Shown: in pieces, positions 11,858 through 22,131 of the stretch
Numbering within the stretch: position 1 is the stretch's first letter
Layout of the letters: each line of letters begins with the position of its first letter
DNA from: Laburnicola sp. R22_1
Lineage: Eukaryota > Ascomycota > Dothideomycetes > Pleosporales > Didymosphaeriaceae
NCBI GenBank assembly: GCA_014281115.1
Contig: JACONQ010000007.1
Location: 248,001 to 312,000 of the forward strand
DNA length: 64,000 bases
Direction: 5' to 3'
Program-made: the position numbers and the translations under genes
The notes under the pieces: generated by a model
What the model saw: only the letters and a program-made list of their open reading frames with translations
The model's database searches: none
What the model was told of the DNA's origin: nothing

Positions 11858-12673
11858 CGTGTGTGCTGGTATAGCGACTTCACAGTGGCGTGGAAGCGAT
11901 GCGTGGGGGATGAGCTGCTGCAGGGTGCATAACGAACTCCGCACTCAACCGAGGTCGTGGAATAGAGCCGCCTCCAGACGCTCGTTGCGGGAGAGCGGCT
12001 GCGGGGCGACGCTGACTGGCGGTGCCATGCTTGAGGAAAGTTCGATGCTGTGCGATGAGGTGGACCGGCCACGGATTCCAGACGCTCTGCGATAGAGGGT
12101 TGGTTCGGTGAGTACAAATATGCGCGAGAGATGCCAGGGAAATTTTTTCGCTTGATGGGCCCGGCCGTGGTGCATCACGTGATCAACACACTTTCCCCTT
12201 TCGAGATCCTACCCGCCATGCCAATCCTGAACTTTCAGGCATCCACGAAGATACGGAGATTTTGGTGGGCTTTGCTGCCAGTCCGTCGGAAAAATTCAAT
12301 TATAGATTTCCTATATGGTTGACTACAAACTTGTATTACGATCTCTGCACGTAACCATCAAGCCAGGCCCAGTTGCACCTCCTTGGGCTGGTTTCGTGTA
12401 CTCTAGGCGTATCTTGAAAATTGCATCATATTGCCAATACAATGGCACGGCGGTACAACGTTGACGCCTGACAATCCTGGAGGTAGAAGTTCTTTCCACT
12501 TTCACGATCCACGCACATTTTTCGCGTAAGCTTCAAAGGCTAGTGAAGCATCACTGGATCTCCCGAACAGGAGTGCATCGTCTGTTGATGTCTGTTTCGT
12601 GTCTAGCAAGGCCAGCGGGGATTCGTCTTTGCGTGATATTGCTCACGTCTCTTCACACCGATGATAATGTGCC
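11858..12673. other. Intergenic region between two minus-strand genes
   Basis: Promoter side of the dehydrogenase and 3' side of the RPC37 gene. Only short unconvincing frames are present. A partial palindrome GGCCCGGCCGTGGTGCATCACGTG near 12157-12180 includes CACGTG, an E-box-like core; whether it is used is unknown. Confidence 0.5.
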
Positions 12674-13900
12674 TCATGGTGCATCCGTCATGTCCACCGT
12701 CTGCTGTGCTTCCGCAGCCTTGGCAGTCTTAACGGTGGTCTTTCCCGTATCGCTATCTGAATCATCCGAAATGTCGACCAGAGGTTGCCGCTTGTGGGAT
12801 GACTTCTTCTTCATGCCTTTGCCGCTTGAGGGAGCGCTGATTGCATCGAGATATTGGTCGTCGGTCATGCTAGAGTGGAGTTTCGGCGCGGCATCTGTAT
12901 CTGCGAGGAAAAGATTTTCTTCGAAGGAAGCATATGATGTATCGGTCTACAAAAAGGTCAACGCAAATCAACGAGGCGAAGAGGAAAAGATGCTTACCTC
13001 TTCGTCGTAGTACTGTAGCTTGTTCCACTTTTCAGCATTTGTAGCTTTCATGAAGGCTTGAGTGACCTCAGCCGCTGTGTCTCCGCCTGCTTTCTTCACC
13101 GTCGGCAAGAAGGCCTTGGGTTCGGTGGGTTTTGCGCCTTCTTGGGCCTCCTTCTCGCGTCTTCGTTGAGCAGCCTCGAGCTGGTTGGCGGCATCGATAT
13201 GGTGGAACTGTGTTCGCAGTTGTATAAGACCATTAAGCCTGGTGAGATGCAGCTGGTCTGGCGGAGGTCAGCAGCTTCTTCCATTGGCGGGCACCAGCTC
13301 ACACACTTTTCCTGAACGTTCCCACCATGTACGTCGGACCCTTGCCGTCCTCTTTCACGATCTGGCCACCGTATGTCTGCGTATTGAGCACGTGGCCCTT
13401 CTCGTTCGCGTCCTCAAAGTTGGCGACATATTCGTCCAAGTTGCCATCGTCTTCGGCCACACGCGGCGCGGCACTTCCGTCGGCGGGCGCGCCGGGGCGG
13501 GCAGCACGGGGCATGGCGCGCTCGAAGCCTGAAGCGATGCCGTATGCCTTCTGTCCAAACTGCTTCGTCTTGCGCATGGCCTCGCCCCAGCGCACAGCCG
13601 CCTGTCGGTTGAAGTTCCTCTGCACGGGCAGCGCCACGTCGACTTCGATGAACCCGGACTGTTCTTTGACGCGCACCTCGGAGGGCACCGGGCCCTCGCT
13701 CTTGCGGAAGGACTGGCTCGAGCGGCGGTTGAGGTACTGCAGGACGTAGAGCCCAAGCGGGTCCGTCTCGGGCGTGATGAAGACATCGTACTCGGCGACG
13801 ACTGGGCCGTCCTCGTCCATTACTGCGGCTGTATCAGCGGGAGATGTTAGTTGGGCGGATCAAAGGGCGCGGCAGATCAACGGGCTGTCTTACGAGCCAT
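12674..13900 (-). CDS. RNA polymerase III subunit RPC37/RPC5 (Sin-like N-terminal domain)
   Basis: Rpc37 pairs with Rpc53 on the Pol III lobe and acts in promoter opening, termination and reinitiation, in the nucleus. Proposed exons on the minus strand are 13900-13894, 13828-13305, 13252-12998 and 12946-12674, giving 352 residues; all junctions are GT-AG and in frame, and introns are 51-65 bases. Recognisable blocks are the N-terminal VFITPETDPLGLYVLQY, the hallmark LHLTRLNGLIQLRTQF just after the third exon starts (human and yeast proteins have LHLTP...IQLRP here), then a charged helical region and an acidic/Lys tail (ISDDSDSD). The 7-base first exon (ATGGCTC) is the least certain part; the ATG at 13820 is an alternative start. 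The third-exon junction uses GTGTGA as donor, chosen because it restores the LHLT block. Confidence 0.88.
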
Positions 13901-14149
13901 GGCGAAGCAGTGTCTGGTGCGCTGTTGGGTGAGTGACCAGCACCAGGAAAAAGTGCCCCGCGTGTGGCCCGCCTCCGGTCGCGCCGCTCATGTAGTCCGT
14001 GCAACGCTCGATGACGGCGGTAGAGGAACAGCTACCTCCGAGCCGTGCCCACGTCTGCCTGGCTGCCTGTCTGCCTGTCTGCCTTTCACGGCTGGCCTCT
14101 CTTTGCCTGCAATTGCTTCGCGGAGCTGCACGCCGTCTGCATCGCCGAC
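13901..14149. promoter_or_regulatory. Shared 249-bp divergent promoter of RPC37 and DDB1
   Basis: The start codons of two housekeeping genes on opposite strands are 249 bp apart. The stretch has CT/GCCTGTCTGCC-type repeats (about 14060-14085) and no obvious TATA box. A shared bidirectional promoter is inferred from spacing only. Confidence 0.6.
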
Positions 14150-17100
14150 ATGGCCTACATTGCGCCCATCCACAGGCCCAGCAGCGTCCGCCATGCGCTG
14201 AAGCTCAACTTTCTAGCTGCAGACGAGGACTGCCTGGCCGTCGCGTAAGAGAAGAGCACACGACGACAATACAGCAGACGACGAATCTGACCATGGGACA
14301 GCAAAGCGAACCGTCTCGAGTTCTACACGCAAAATGCCGAAGGGCTCTCGCTCCAGCTGTCCAAAGCCATCTATGGCAAGGTCACCATGCTCCAGAAGTT
14401 CCGGCCTGCGCTCTCGCCGACCGACCACCTCTTTGTGGGAACCGACCGGTTCATGTATTTCACGCTGTCGTGGAACCCTGAAACGAAACAAGTCCAAACG
14501 GAGAAGACATTCGAGAGCGTGGCCGACAATGCCGCTAGAGAATCGCAGACTGGGGAGAGATGCCATGTCGACCCCACCGGCCGCTTCATGACAGTCGAGG
14601 TGTACGAGGGCATAATAACCGTCATACCGCTCGTACAACGAGGGAAGAAGAGGAAGCAAGAGCCGGACATAGCACACCTCGGGGAGCCTCAACCTTGCAG
14701 GCTACCAGAGATGTTTGTCCGCTCATCTGCCTTCTTGCGACCACGATCCCCCGACGAGAAGCCGAAGCTGGCCTTGTTATATGAGGATACCCACTCCACG
14801 GTCAAGCTAAGGGTTCGTGAGCTCATGTTCGCTAGCGGAGACGCTGTAGATCTTGAGGACGGAGAGACTTATCGCGGGGATCTCGAACTCGGCGCAGCCC
14901 ACCTCATTCCGATCGAGGGGCCTGTTCACGGGCTCATAATCATTGGAGAGACCTCTATCGGGTACTACAATGATGAAACTGGAGAGATATACAAACAGCC
15001 TCTAGAGGACGCCACTATTTTTGTCGCGTGGGAGCGAATCGATGCGCAACGATTCGTCTTCGCGGACGATTACGGCCGTTTATACTTGTTCATGCTAAGG
15101 TTGAACGACGACCAGAAAGTACGGTCTTGGAAGCTGGACGTCATTGGGAAGACATCACGAGCCTCGACGCTGGTTTATCTCGATGCAGGATATGTTTTTG
15201 TTGGCTCACACCAGGGCGACTCGCAGGTCATTCGTATTGCTGAGAAGTCTATGGAAGTAACGCAGACATTCTCGAATATCGCACCCATATTGGATTTTAC
15301 AATAATGGACATGGGAAACAGATCGGGTGAAGGCCAGACGAACGAATACTCTTCCGGGCAAGCAAGGATTGTAACAGGAAGCGGCGCCTACCAAGACGGC
15401 AGCTTGAGAAGTGTCCGCAGTGGCGTGGGCCTCGAAGACCTTGGGGTACTGGGCGAGATGGACCACATTTCCAACCTTTTCAGTCTGAAATCGAGTGGTG
15501 CTGCTCACTACGTGGACACATTACTTGTCACGTTCGTCAACGAGTCGCGAGTATTCAGGTTCGACAGTCAAGGCGAAGCAGAAGAAGTGGAAGACTTCGC
15601 CGGACTTTCGTTAGATGAGACCACCCTCGTGGCAGCAAATGTGACCCAAGACCGCGTAATCCAGGTCACAACTGGACGTGTCCGGGTGACCGACTTGGAC
15701 GGCGGCATGATCGTCTCCGAATGGCTGCCCGCCAATGGCCAAACAATCACAGCTGCCTCCGCAAATGACAGCCACATCCTAGTATCTCTAGGTGGTGTAG
15801 CTGTAGCTGTGCTAGATGTCAACAGTGGATTGAGTCTGGTCAAAGAAGGGACTTTTGGTATCGACAGCCAAGTAGCCTGCGTTGCTCTACCGCCCCACTC
15901 TAGCTCGATATGTTTCTTAGGCTTCTGGAAGAACTCACAGCTTTCGGTATGCTCACTTTCTTCGTTGGACGCAATTACGACTGTTCAGGTGTCGGAAGAC
16001 TCCATGCCCCGTTCGATATTACTTACCCAAATATTCCCTGATCAACCGCCCACGCTGTTCGCAGCCATGGCAGATGGCAATGTTGTCACCTATTCGTTCG
16101 AACCCTCGACGAACAAGTTTTTGGGAAGAAAGAGCATCGTCCTGGGAACAAGAGAAGCGACCTTTACAGCTCTACCACGCGGTAATGGTCTCTATAACGT
16201 ATTTGCTACCTGCGAACATCCGTCTCTGATTTACAGCTCTGAGGGCCGGTTGGTCTACTCCGCTGTGACGGCTGAAAAGGCGACTACTGTGTGTCCGTTC
16301 GATTCGGAAGCATACCCCGGGTCCGTCGCCATAGCCACATCCGAAGACTTACGGATTGCGCTTGTAGATACAGAACGCACGACGCACGTCCAGACGTTAA
16401 AGGTAGACGAGACGGTGCGCCGGATAGCATACTCGCCCAACCTCAAAGCATTCGGTCTCGGGACAATCAAGAGAATTCTCAAAGGCGGCGAAGAAATTCT
16501 CCTAAGCCACTTCAAGCTCGTTGATGAGATCCAGTTCAAAGAGCTAGACAACTGGCCCTTGAAAGAGGATGAGCTGGTAGAATCTGTCATCCGCTGCGAA
16601 CTCCCCGACGGCTCTGGCAACGTCGCAGAACGCTTCGTTATCGGAACGGCATACCTCGACGACCAGGGCGCCGTCGCTGAACGGGGCCGCATCTTGATCC
16701 TCGAAGTCGCACCCGATCGCCAGCTGAAACTCGTATCTGAGATCGCCGTCAAGGGCGGTTGCCGATGTCTGGCTGTCTGCGAAGGCAAGATCGTAGCTGC
16801 GCTGATCAAGACTATCGTCATATACGACGTCGAGTACCGCACCGAGAGCAGCCCCCATCTCACCAAGCTAGCTTCCTTCCGATGCTCAACAGCCCCCATC
16901 GACATCACAGTCAACGGCTCCTTAATAGCAATCGCCGACCTCATGAAGTCGATCGTCGTAGTACAGTACCAGCGCGGCGAGGCTGGACTCCCGGGTACGC
17001 TCGCAGAAGTCGCCCGGCACTACCAAACGACATGGGCGACCGCCGTTGCCGAAGTCGAAGAAAACACATACCTCGAAAGCGACGCGGAGGGTAACCTCGC

Positions 17101-17619
17101 TGTGCTATATCGGGACCCGAATGGTGTCACTGACGACGATAAGAGGCGGCTGAACGTCTCGTCTGAAATGCTGCTTGGCGAAATGGTCAACCGCATCCGC
17201 AGGATCGACGTCGCGACGGCCCCCGACGCCGTCGTCGTCCCAAAAGCTTTCATGGGCACGGTACGTCCCTCCCTCCCCCTTCCCTTTCCCCTACCAACAC
17301 GGCTAACTCTTATCCACAGGTCGAAGGCTCCATCTACCTCTTCGGCCTCATCGCGCCGACGCACCAAAACCTGCTCATGACGCTGCAGGCGAACCTTGCG
17401 GAGGTGGCGCACGCGCTGGGGGACGTGCCGTTTGCGAAGTACAGGGCGTTTAAGAATCAGGTGAGGGAGAGCGAGGAGCCGTTTCGGTTTGTGGATGGGG
17501 AGTTTTTGGAGGGGTTTTTAGATTTGGGGGAGGGGGCGCAAGGGAGGGTTGTCGAGGGGTTGGGGGTGGGCGTGGAGGTGGTGAGGGGGCTGGTGGAGGG
17601 GTTGAGGAGGTTGCATTAG
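14150..17619 (+). CDS. ddb1: DNA damage-binding protein 1 (DDB1), CUL4 ligase adaptor
   Basis: DDB1 is the beta-propeller adaptor that links CUL4 ubiquitin ligases to WD40 receptors and takes part in UV-damage recognition. Exons 14150-14244, 14302-17260 and 17320-17619 join in frame to 1117 residues, near the usual 1140. The introns have GTAAGA/CTGAC/CAG and GTACGT/CTAAC/CAG. The start MAYIAPIHRP and AKANRLEFYTQNAEGL match the family's N-terminal blade (TAQKPTAV..., NTRLEIY...AEGL). Further matches are YGRLYLFML, GSHQGDSQVIRI, SGAYQDGSLRSVRSG, GEMVNRI, and the C-terminal FVDGEFLEGFLDL helical end. These fit DDB1 better than the paralogues RSE1/SF3B3 or CFT1/CPSF1. It is transcribed away from RPC37. 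Confidence 0.95.
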
Positions 17620-18231
17620 GGGGGAAGGTGAGGTATGGGGGATGGGGGGGGGGGGTGGTGTGAGGATGTAGAATGTATGCTGTTGAGTTGAGGGGGATTG
17701 ATGAGCTTGATGTACTGTGCTGTACTTTTTTTTGGAAGCGCTGCGCTGTGATGAGCTAGAAGGGTAGGTTGTTCTCCTATGTGGGAAGTGGGTAGATAAA
17801 GGGTTGTGGGGAATGAATGGATGAATAAATGAGTGTATTAAGTTGGGTATCTATCTATCTAACTATATATCTAGCTAATTAGGGAAGTGAGGAAGGTTAA
17901 ATGCTTGGAAACAAACACTGGCCTGCCTGGCTGAAATCGCTGTGGTGAAGATTGTAGAGGAAGGGGAGGGGAGAAGGAGAACAAGGGGAGAAGGGGAGGG
18001 AATAGAGAGAAAAGAAAGGAGACAAAAGGGAAGGAAATCAAAAACTAAAAATAGAACGCCCAAACGCAAGAAAAAGTCCGCATCCAATCCGCATAAACCC
18101 CAAGAACTCCATGTATCCAGATCCAAATCCAAATCCAAGTCGCACTCAAAGTGTCAATCGAAATGTCAATCCAAGCCGGATGCCACGTCGTCGTCCATCC
18201 ATCCGTCCGTCGGTCCATGCGTGCAAGAGCG
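17620..18231. other. Region 3' of DDB1
   Basis: A G-rich tract with a run of about 12 G near 17645-17657, T-run and TATCTATC simple sequence (17850-17870), and purine-rich sequence (17955-18030). No gene was recognised. Confidence 0.55.
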
Positions 18232-18402
18232 TTAGAGACTGACGGATACGGGCCGGCAGCCTGGGGATTTGCAATCTTTAGAATCGTGCTTGTAGACATG
18301 GTTGCAACCATAGGCCCCACATTTACCCTGCTCAACGCCGCGCTTTTTGATTAGGGACATCCTGCCGCAGTGGCAGCATACGAAATAAAGACAGCCGGAC
18401 AT
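18232..18402 (-). CDS. Small Cys-rich, probably zinc-binding protein (hypothetical)
   Basis: An intronless 56-residue frame starts at the internal ATG (MSGCLYFVCCHCG). Cysteines and histidines are arranged C9-C10-H11-C12, C28-x4-C33, H35/H39 and C44-x4-C49, which looks like one or two zinc-binding knuckles. A longer in-frame start at 18561 would add a hydrophobic, Pro/Thr-rich N-terminus, but the regular Cys spacing begins only after the internal ATG. There is no signal peptide from this start. Short proteins of this kind occur in ascomycete genomes without assigned function. The call rests on Cys spacing and ordinary codon composition; it could be a chance frame. Confidence 0.5.
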   Translation of the reverse strand: MSGCLYFVCCHCGRMSLIKKRGVEQGKCGAYGCNHVYKHDSKDCKSPGCRPVSVSL

Positions 18403-19372
18403 GGGGTGTTGGTTCGTGGGTGGAAATGGAGTTGGTTGGTTGTTTAGGGTCGGTGGGTCTGAGGTTCGTTCGTCGTAGGGAGAAGTCTTTTTGGTAGCTG
18501 CGAGCTGAAGAAGATTGAAAGAGTGGTAGACGAAGAGAAGTAGACAGAGAGTGTGGTGCATGAATGAAAGTGAGGAGAGAGGTTGAGAAGTTGGCTTTTA
18601 TACTGCGTTTTGAGTCAGTGTTTATGGTAGTAGGAGGTGGGTACCTTGGATGCAGTGACACACACACACAGCATAGCTTTTCGCGTGAGTACAGGTGTGG
18701 GAAGAGAGGTATACTCATATAGAGTGTCTGGGGTTGATGGAATGACTTGTCGGGGTAGTATTTTCGATGCATGACTGTGCAGTAGTAGGATAAGCGTCTG
18801 AGTATTGTGTTTTACCTTAGGATGGGCGATAAAAACCCGAACTGTACTCAAGTGGTTGTCCTATAGTTGTATTCCGCGACTCGGCCACCAAACAGTTCGA
18901 AATGCGACTCTACACATGGTGCAGATATCAACGAGTCACCTTAATCAGTAATAGCCACCGTCATTGAATATGCCAGGACGGCACGGGAACAGAGCGAGCG
19001 ATGGAGGCGGACGTTGCGACCAACAGGTTAGTTGGTGAGTTAGCCGTATAGGGCGGGGCCAGAAATTTTGACGTCAACATGCGTTGGAACCGGATTGTAT
19101 TTGTGTGATCTGTTCACATGTTCAAGCCGACGTAATGCTGTGATGGGTGTGGTGACTGAGTGAACCCTGGACCGAACACAGCCACAGCCGCGCGCCACGC
19201 CCTCCGCCTGCCGCGCATGCGTCACCGTCGGCTCCCGTCTGCCTGCCTGCCTGCTCAAGTGACCACCACCACTTCTCCCTCGACGACACCACCACAACTC
19301 ACCCACACAATCCTCTACCGTCGCTCGCGAACCACCCTCAACTCTACACGCACCCACGCAGAAGCTCTCACC
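18403..19372. other. Intergenic region, probable divergent promoters
   Basis: Lies between the minus-strand small gene and the plus-strand PMP3 gene. A CA run is at 18658-18670. A C/A-rich, CT-poor stretch from about 19150 to 19372 probably includes the PMP3 leader. No further gene was recognised. Confidence 0.55.
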
Positions 19373-19980
19373 ATGTGCGGCACCGACTGCTTCCTGATGT
19401 TCCTCTCGTTCCTCTTCCCGCCCGTAGGAGGTACTTAGCTCCCGCCCCCGCTCCCGCTCCACTCCACTCCCCTCCACACCCCAACACCCATACTAACACG
19501 TCCCCAGTATGGATCAAAAAGGGCATCTGCAGCGCAGACTCGTTCATCAACCTCGCCCTCTGCTGCCTCGGCTTCCTCCCCGGCATGATACACGCCTGGT
19601 ACATCATCCTGCAAAACCCAGAGCCCGAGTACGGCTACGCCGTCGTGCACGACAGCGAGCGCCACGCCGACGGAACAACGTATTACTACGTGACGCGCGG
19701 GGGTCCCCCACCGCAGGGTGGGAATGGCCGCATGAGCTATGGCACCGTCGGGCCCGCGCAGCCAAATGCCCAGTTCCCGGGCCAGCAGACGGGTACCACG
19801 AATGCGTTTCCGCAGCCGAAGGGAGGCCCCCAGCAGCCTAGGAGCGCGCAGCCGCAGCCGCAGGTGGGCGTTGCGGGGCAGGAGGTCGGTGGTGGTGAGG
19901 GCAGCTCGGAGCAGCCGAGTGGGCCGCCGCCTACGTATGCGGATGTGATCAAGGGGGACCACAAGGTGCAGAAGCCATAG
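19373..19980 (+). CDS. PMP3/UPF0057 membrane proteolipid with long PY-motif tail
   Basis: Pmp3-type proteolipids are small plasma-membrane proteins that influence membrane potential and cation tolerance. Exon 1 (19373-19430) and exon 2 (19508-19980) join in frame to 176 residues; the 77-base intron has GTACTT, CTAAC and CAG. The family core is at the N-terminus: CFLMFLSFLFPPVGVW (membrane segment 1), KKGICSADSFINLALCCLGF-type sequence and LPGMIHAWYIIL (segment 2, to about residue 53). A Gly/Pro/Gln-rich tail of about 120 residues follows, whereas the minimal family protein is about 55 residues. It contains PPPTYADV near residues 159-166; PPTY is a PPxY motif, the ligand for WW domains of Rsp5/Nedd4 ubiquitin ligases. 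Turnover by such a ligase is an inference. Confidence 0.92.
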
Positions 19981-22131
19981 AAGGCGATGCGCAGGAAACA
20001 CCGATGGAACGACAAGAAGTCGGCGGAACTGCTGAAGAAAGCGAAAGAGAAGCGGGATTGAGCCGTCGTCTACTTGGGCGTGTACGGAATCAGGTGTTCA
20101 TGGGTCGGATCGGAGCGCCGGTGTATGGTGCGATTGGAGATTCCCCCTTTGGTGGGCATTGCTAGGCCTTAGTGCTTGTATTCGGCTATTCTTGTATGTT
20201 ATTGTTCTGAATTGATTCCATCGAAACGACGAGTCTGATCCATGGACCTGAATCTTGCCTACCACTGCGTACCACTACTTCACCTCAGCATGTCTGTTCT
20301 CTAGCCCAGCCCCTGCAACAGGTCGCTATCTTCCCTTAAAGCATACCACCTACACGAGTTTCGAATCTAACGAGAATAGGACCCTCATTCGCCCACTCCT
20401 CCCACCCTATCCACCTACCTCAGCCTCTCCCATCTATCTATCCACCACCTAACCCAACCCCCCTACCCCAAACCCCTAGCCGCCTTGAAACCCTACCACC
20501 CCACCAATCCACATTCTTAAAGCCTACAACGCACTTCCTAAAACCCTTGTCCTCTGCTCCCTAACCTTACTCCCCATATAGATACGCAAGAGTATACTAT
20601 AGACGCCCATAGCACAAACCACGCCACCAGCCACCACAAACGTCGTCAAACCCCGTCCGTCTCCATATCCGTATCCGCACGCATCCTATCCTCTCTCCTA
20701 CCCTAGTCCCCCCCCAAATCGTCCGCCGCACCTCCCCCTCCACCACGTACGTACGTACCCCACCGCTCCTGCTCCTCCTCCCCGCGAGCTAAACCGCCCA
20801 ACACCCAACACCGCCGCAGCCAAGAAAAGATGTAGCGCCATCTATCTGCTCATGGCTAGCTACTACCCTTACTCTTGCGCATTTTCAGCGCGCGAGGGAA
20901 GACGTTGTCTTGTCTGTTTGGGGGTGGTTTGTTTTCTTTTCCTTGGACGGGATGGCGGAGGGGGCCGAGACGAGTGCGGCTTTGAGAAGTTGCTGTTGGC
21001 GTGCTGTTGTTTGCGGGCGGGCGGATGGGATGGGATGGGAGGAGAGATATAGAGGGGCAGGGCGTAGGTAGATGTGAAGGGGGGGAGGTGAGAGGGGAAG
21101 AGAAGAGGTGGTAGATTAGGAGGGTGAGGGTAGGGTAGGGTAGGGTAGGGTAAGGGGCTTTTTTTGTCGTTGAGGGGGGTGCGGGGAGGTTGGACGTGGG
21201 GTTATGGAGGTTGAGTTGTTGTGGTTGTGTGGGTAAGAAAGATTTGATTTTGGTATAGCTGTGCGTTTGGGCGTGTGTGCTGTAGTGTAGGGAGGCCAGG
21301 TAGGAGATGAGAGAGAGAGCTGTAGCTGTGCTTTATGCGCCGGTGGGGTAATTCGTGGTTACGCTGGCAGCATAGAAGCAGTAGTGCTGACGTCGGAATG
21401 AAGAAGTTGGACCCTGGGGCGATGCCGTAGCGTCTGTCTAGCTAGCTACCTAGGGGGTCTATTTTGTTTCAGCTGCCTGCACTCATGATTTGGCAGGAAA
21501 GCTATAAATTACGAACGGGATGGAAGGGAAAGTTGGGTGGCATGTTGGATTTTGTATCATGGCGCGGACATGGGCCATGTTAGTGGGGACATCGTCACTC
21601 AGCACAAGCAACAAATCAATCGAAGTAAATAAACGCTTTCATTCCTTCAGAGTATTTGTTATAGGATACCTAATGAAGAGCACAACACCCCCATTTTACC
21701 ATCTCACCCCCACACACATCGGCACCACTACCTCGCTCATCAAACAACCCTCCCCGTCTATACCCACCACCCACACAACAAAGAAAAAGAAAAACCAATA
21801 ATACAAACGAGCATTCTACTTCGTGGCGAAGAAAACCTGACCTGACGGGGGGATACTGTTACAGTGCAGAAAGCGTGACAAAGAAAGAAAAACACCGCGC
21901 CGATTAATTGTAAGTTCGTTTAGGGAAAGAAAAAGAAAAAACGCCTCCATTCGTGCTGCTTGTCGATGAGCAACGCCGTTGACGCCGGTGCAATGCTTTC
22001 TTGATGGATAGCCCGAGGATTACTAGGAAACTGTACAGGCGTGATATTAGAGAACAAGTAGGCTGGGATTGCGCAGCCAAGGGTACATAGAAGGGGAACA
22101 GGACAAAGCAACAAGCGGTGGCGCGAGCTCC
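19981..22131. other. 2.15-kb intergenic region between PMP3 and the calcium ATPase 3' end
   Basis: No convincing coding sequence. It holds strand-biased C-rich (20440-20800) then G-rich (20930-21240) tracts, a GTAC run (20746-20758), five TAGGG units (about 21128-21153), and GA runs (21308-21320). The 20255-20452, 20852-21052 and 21520-21801 frames are low-complexity and look random. The stretch from 21830 is probably the 3' UTR of the ATPase on the opposite strand. Confidence 0.55.

Noticed and set aside
21128..21153. Run of TAGGG units resembling a telomere repeat
   Set aside because: Only about five 5-bp units in G-rich low-complexity DNA; the fungal telomere unit is TTAGGG. Not evidence of a chromosome end.
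20255..21801. Frames at 20255-20452, 20852-21052 and 21520-21801
   Set aside because: Low complexity, no family signal, no supporting neighbours.
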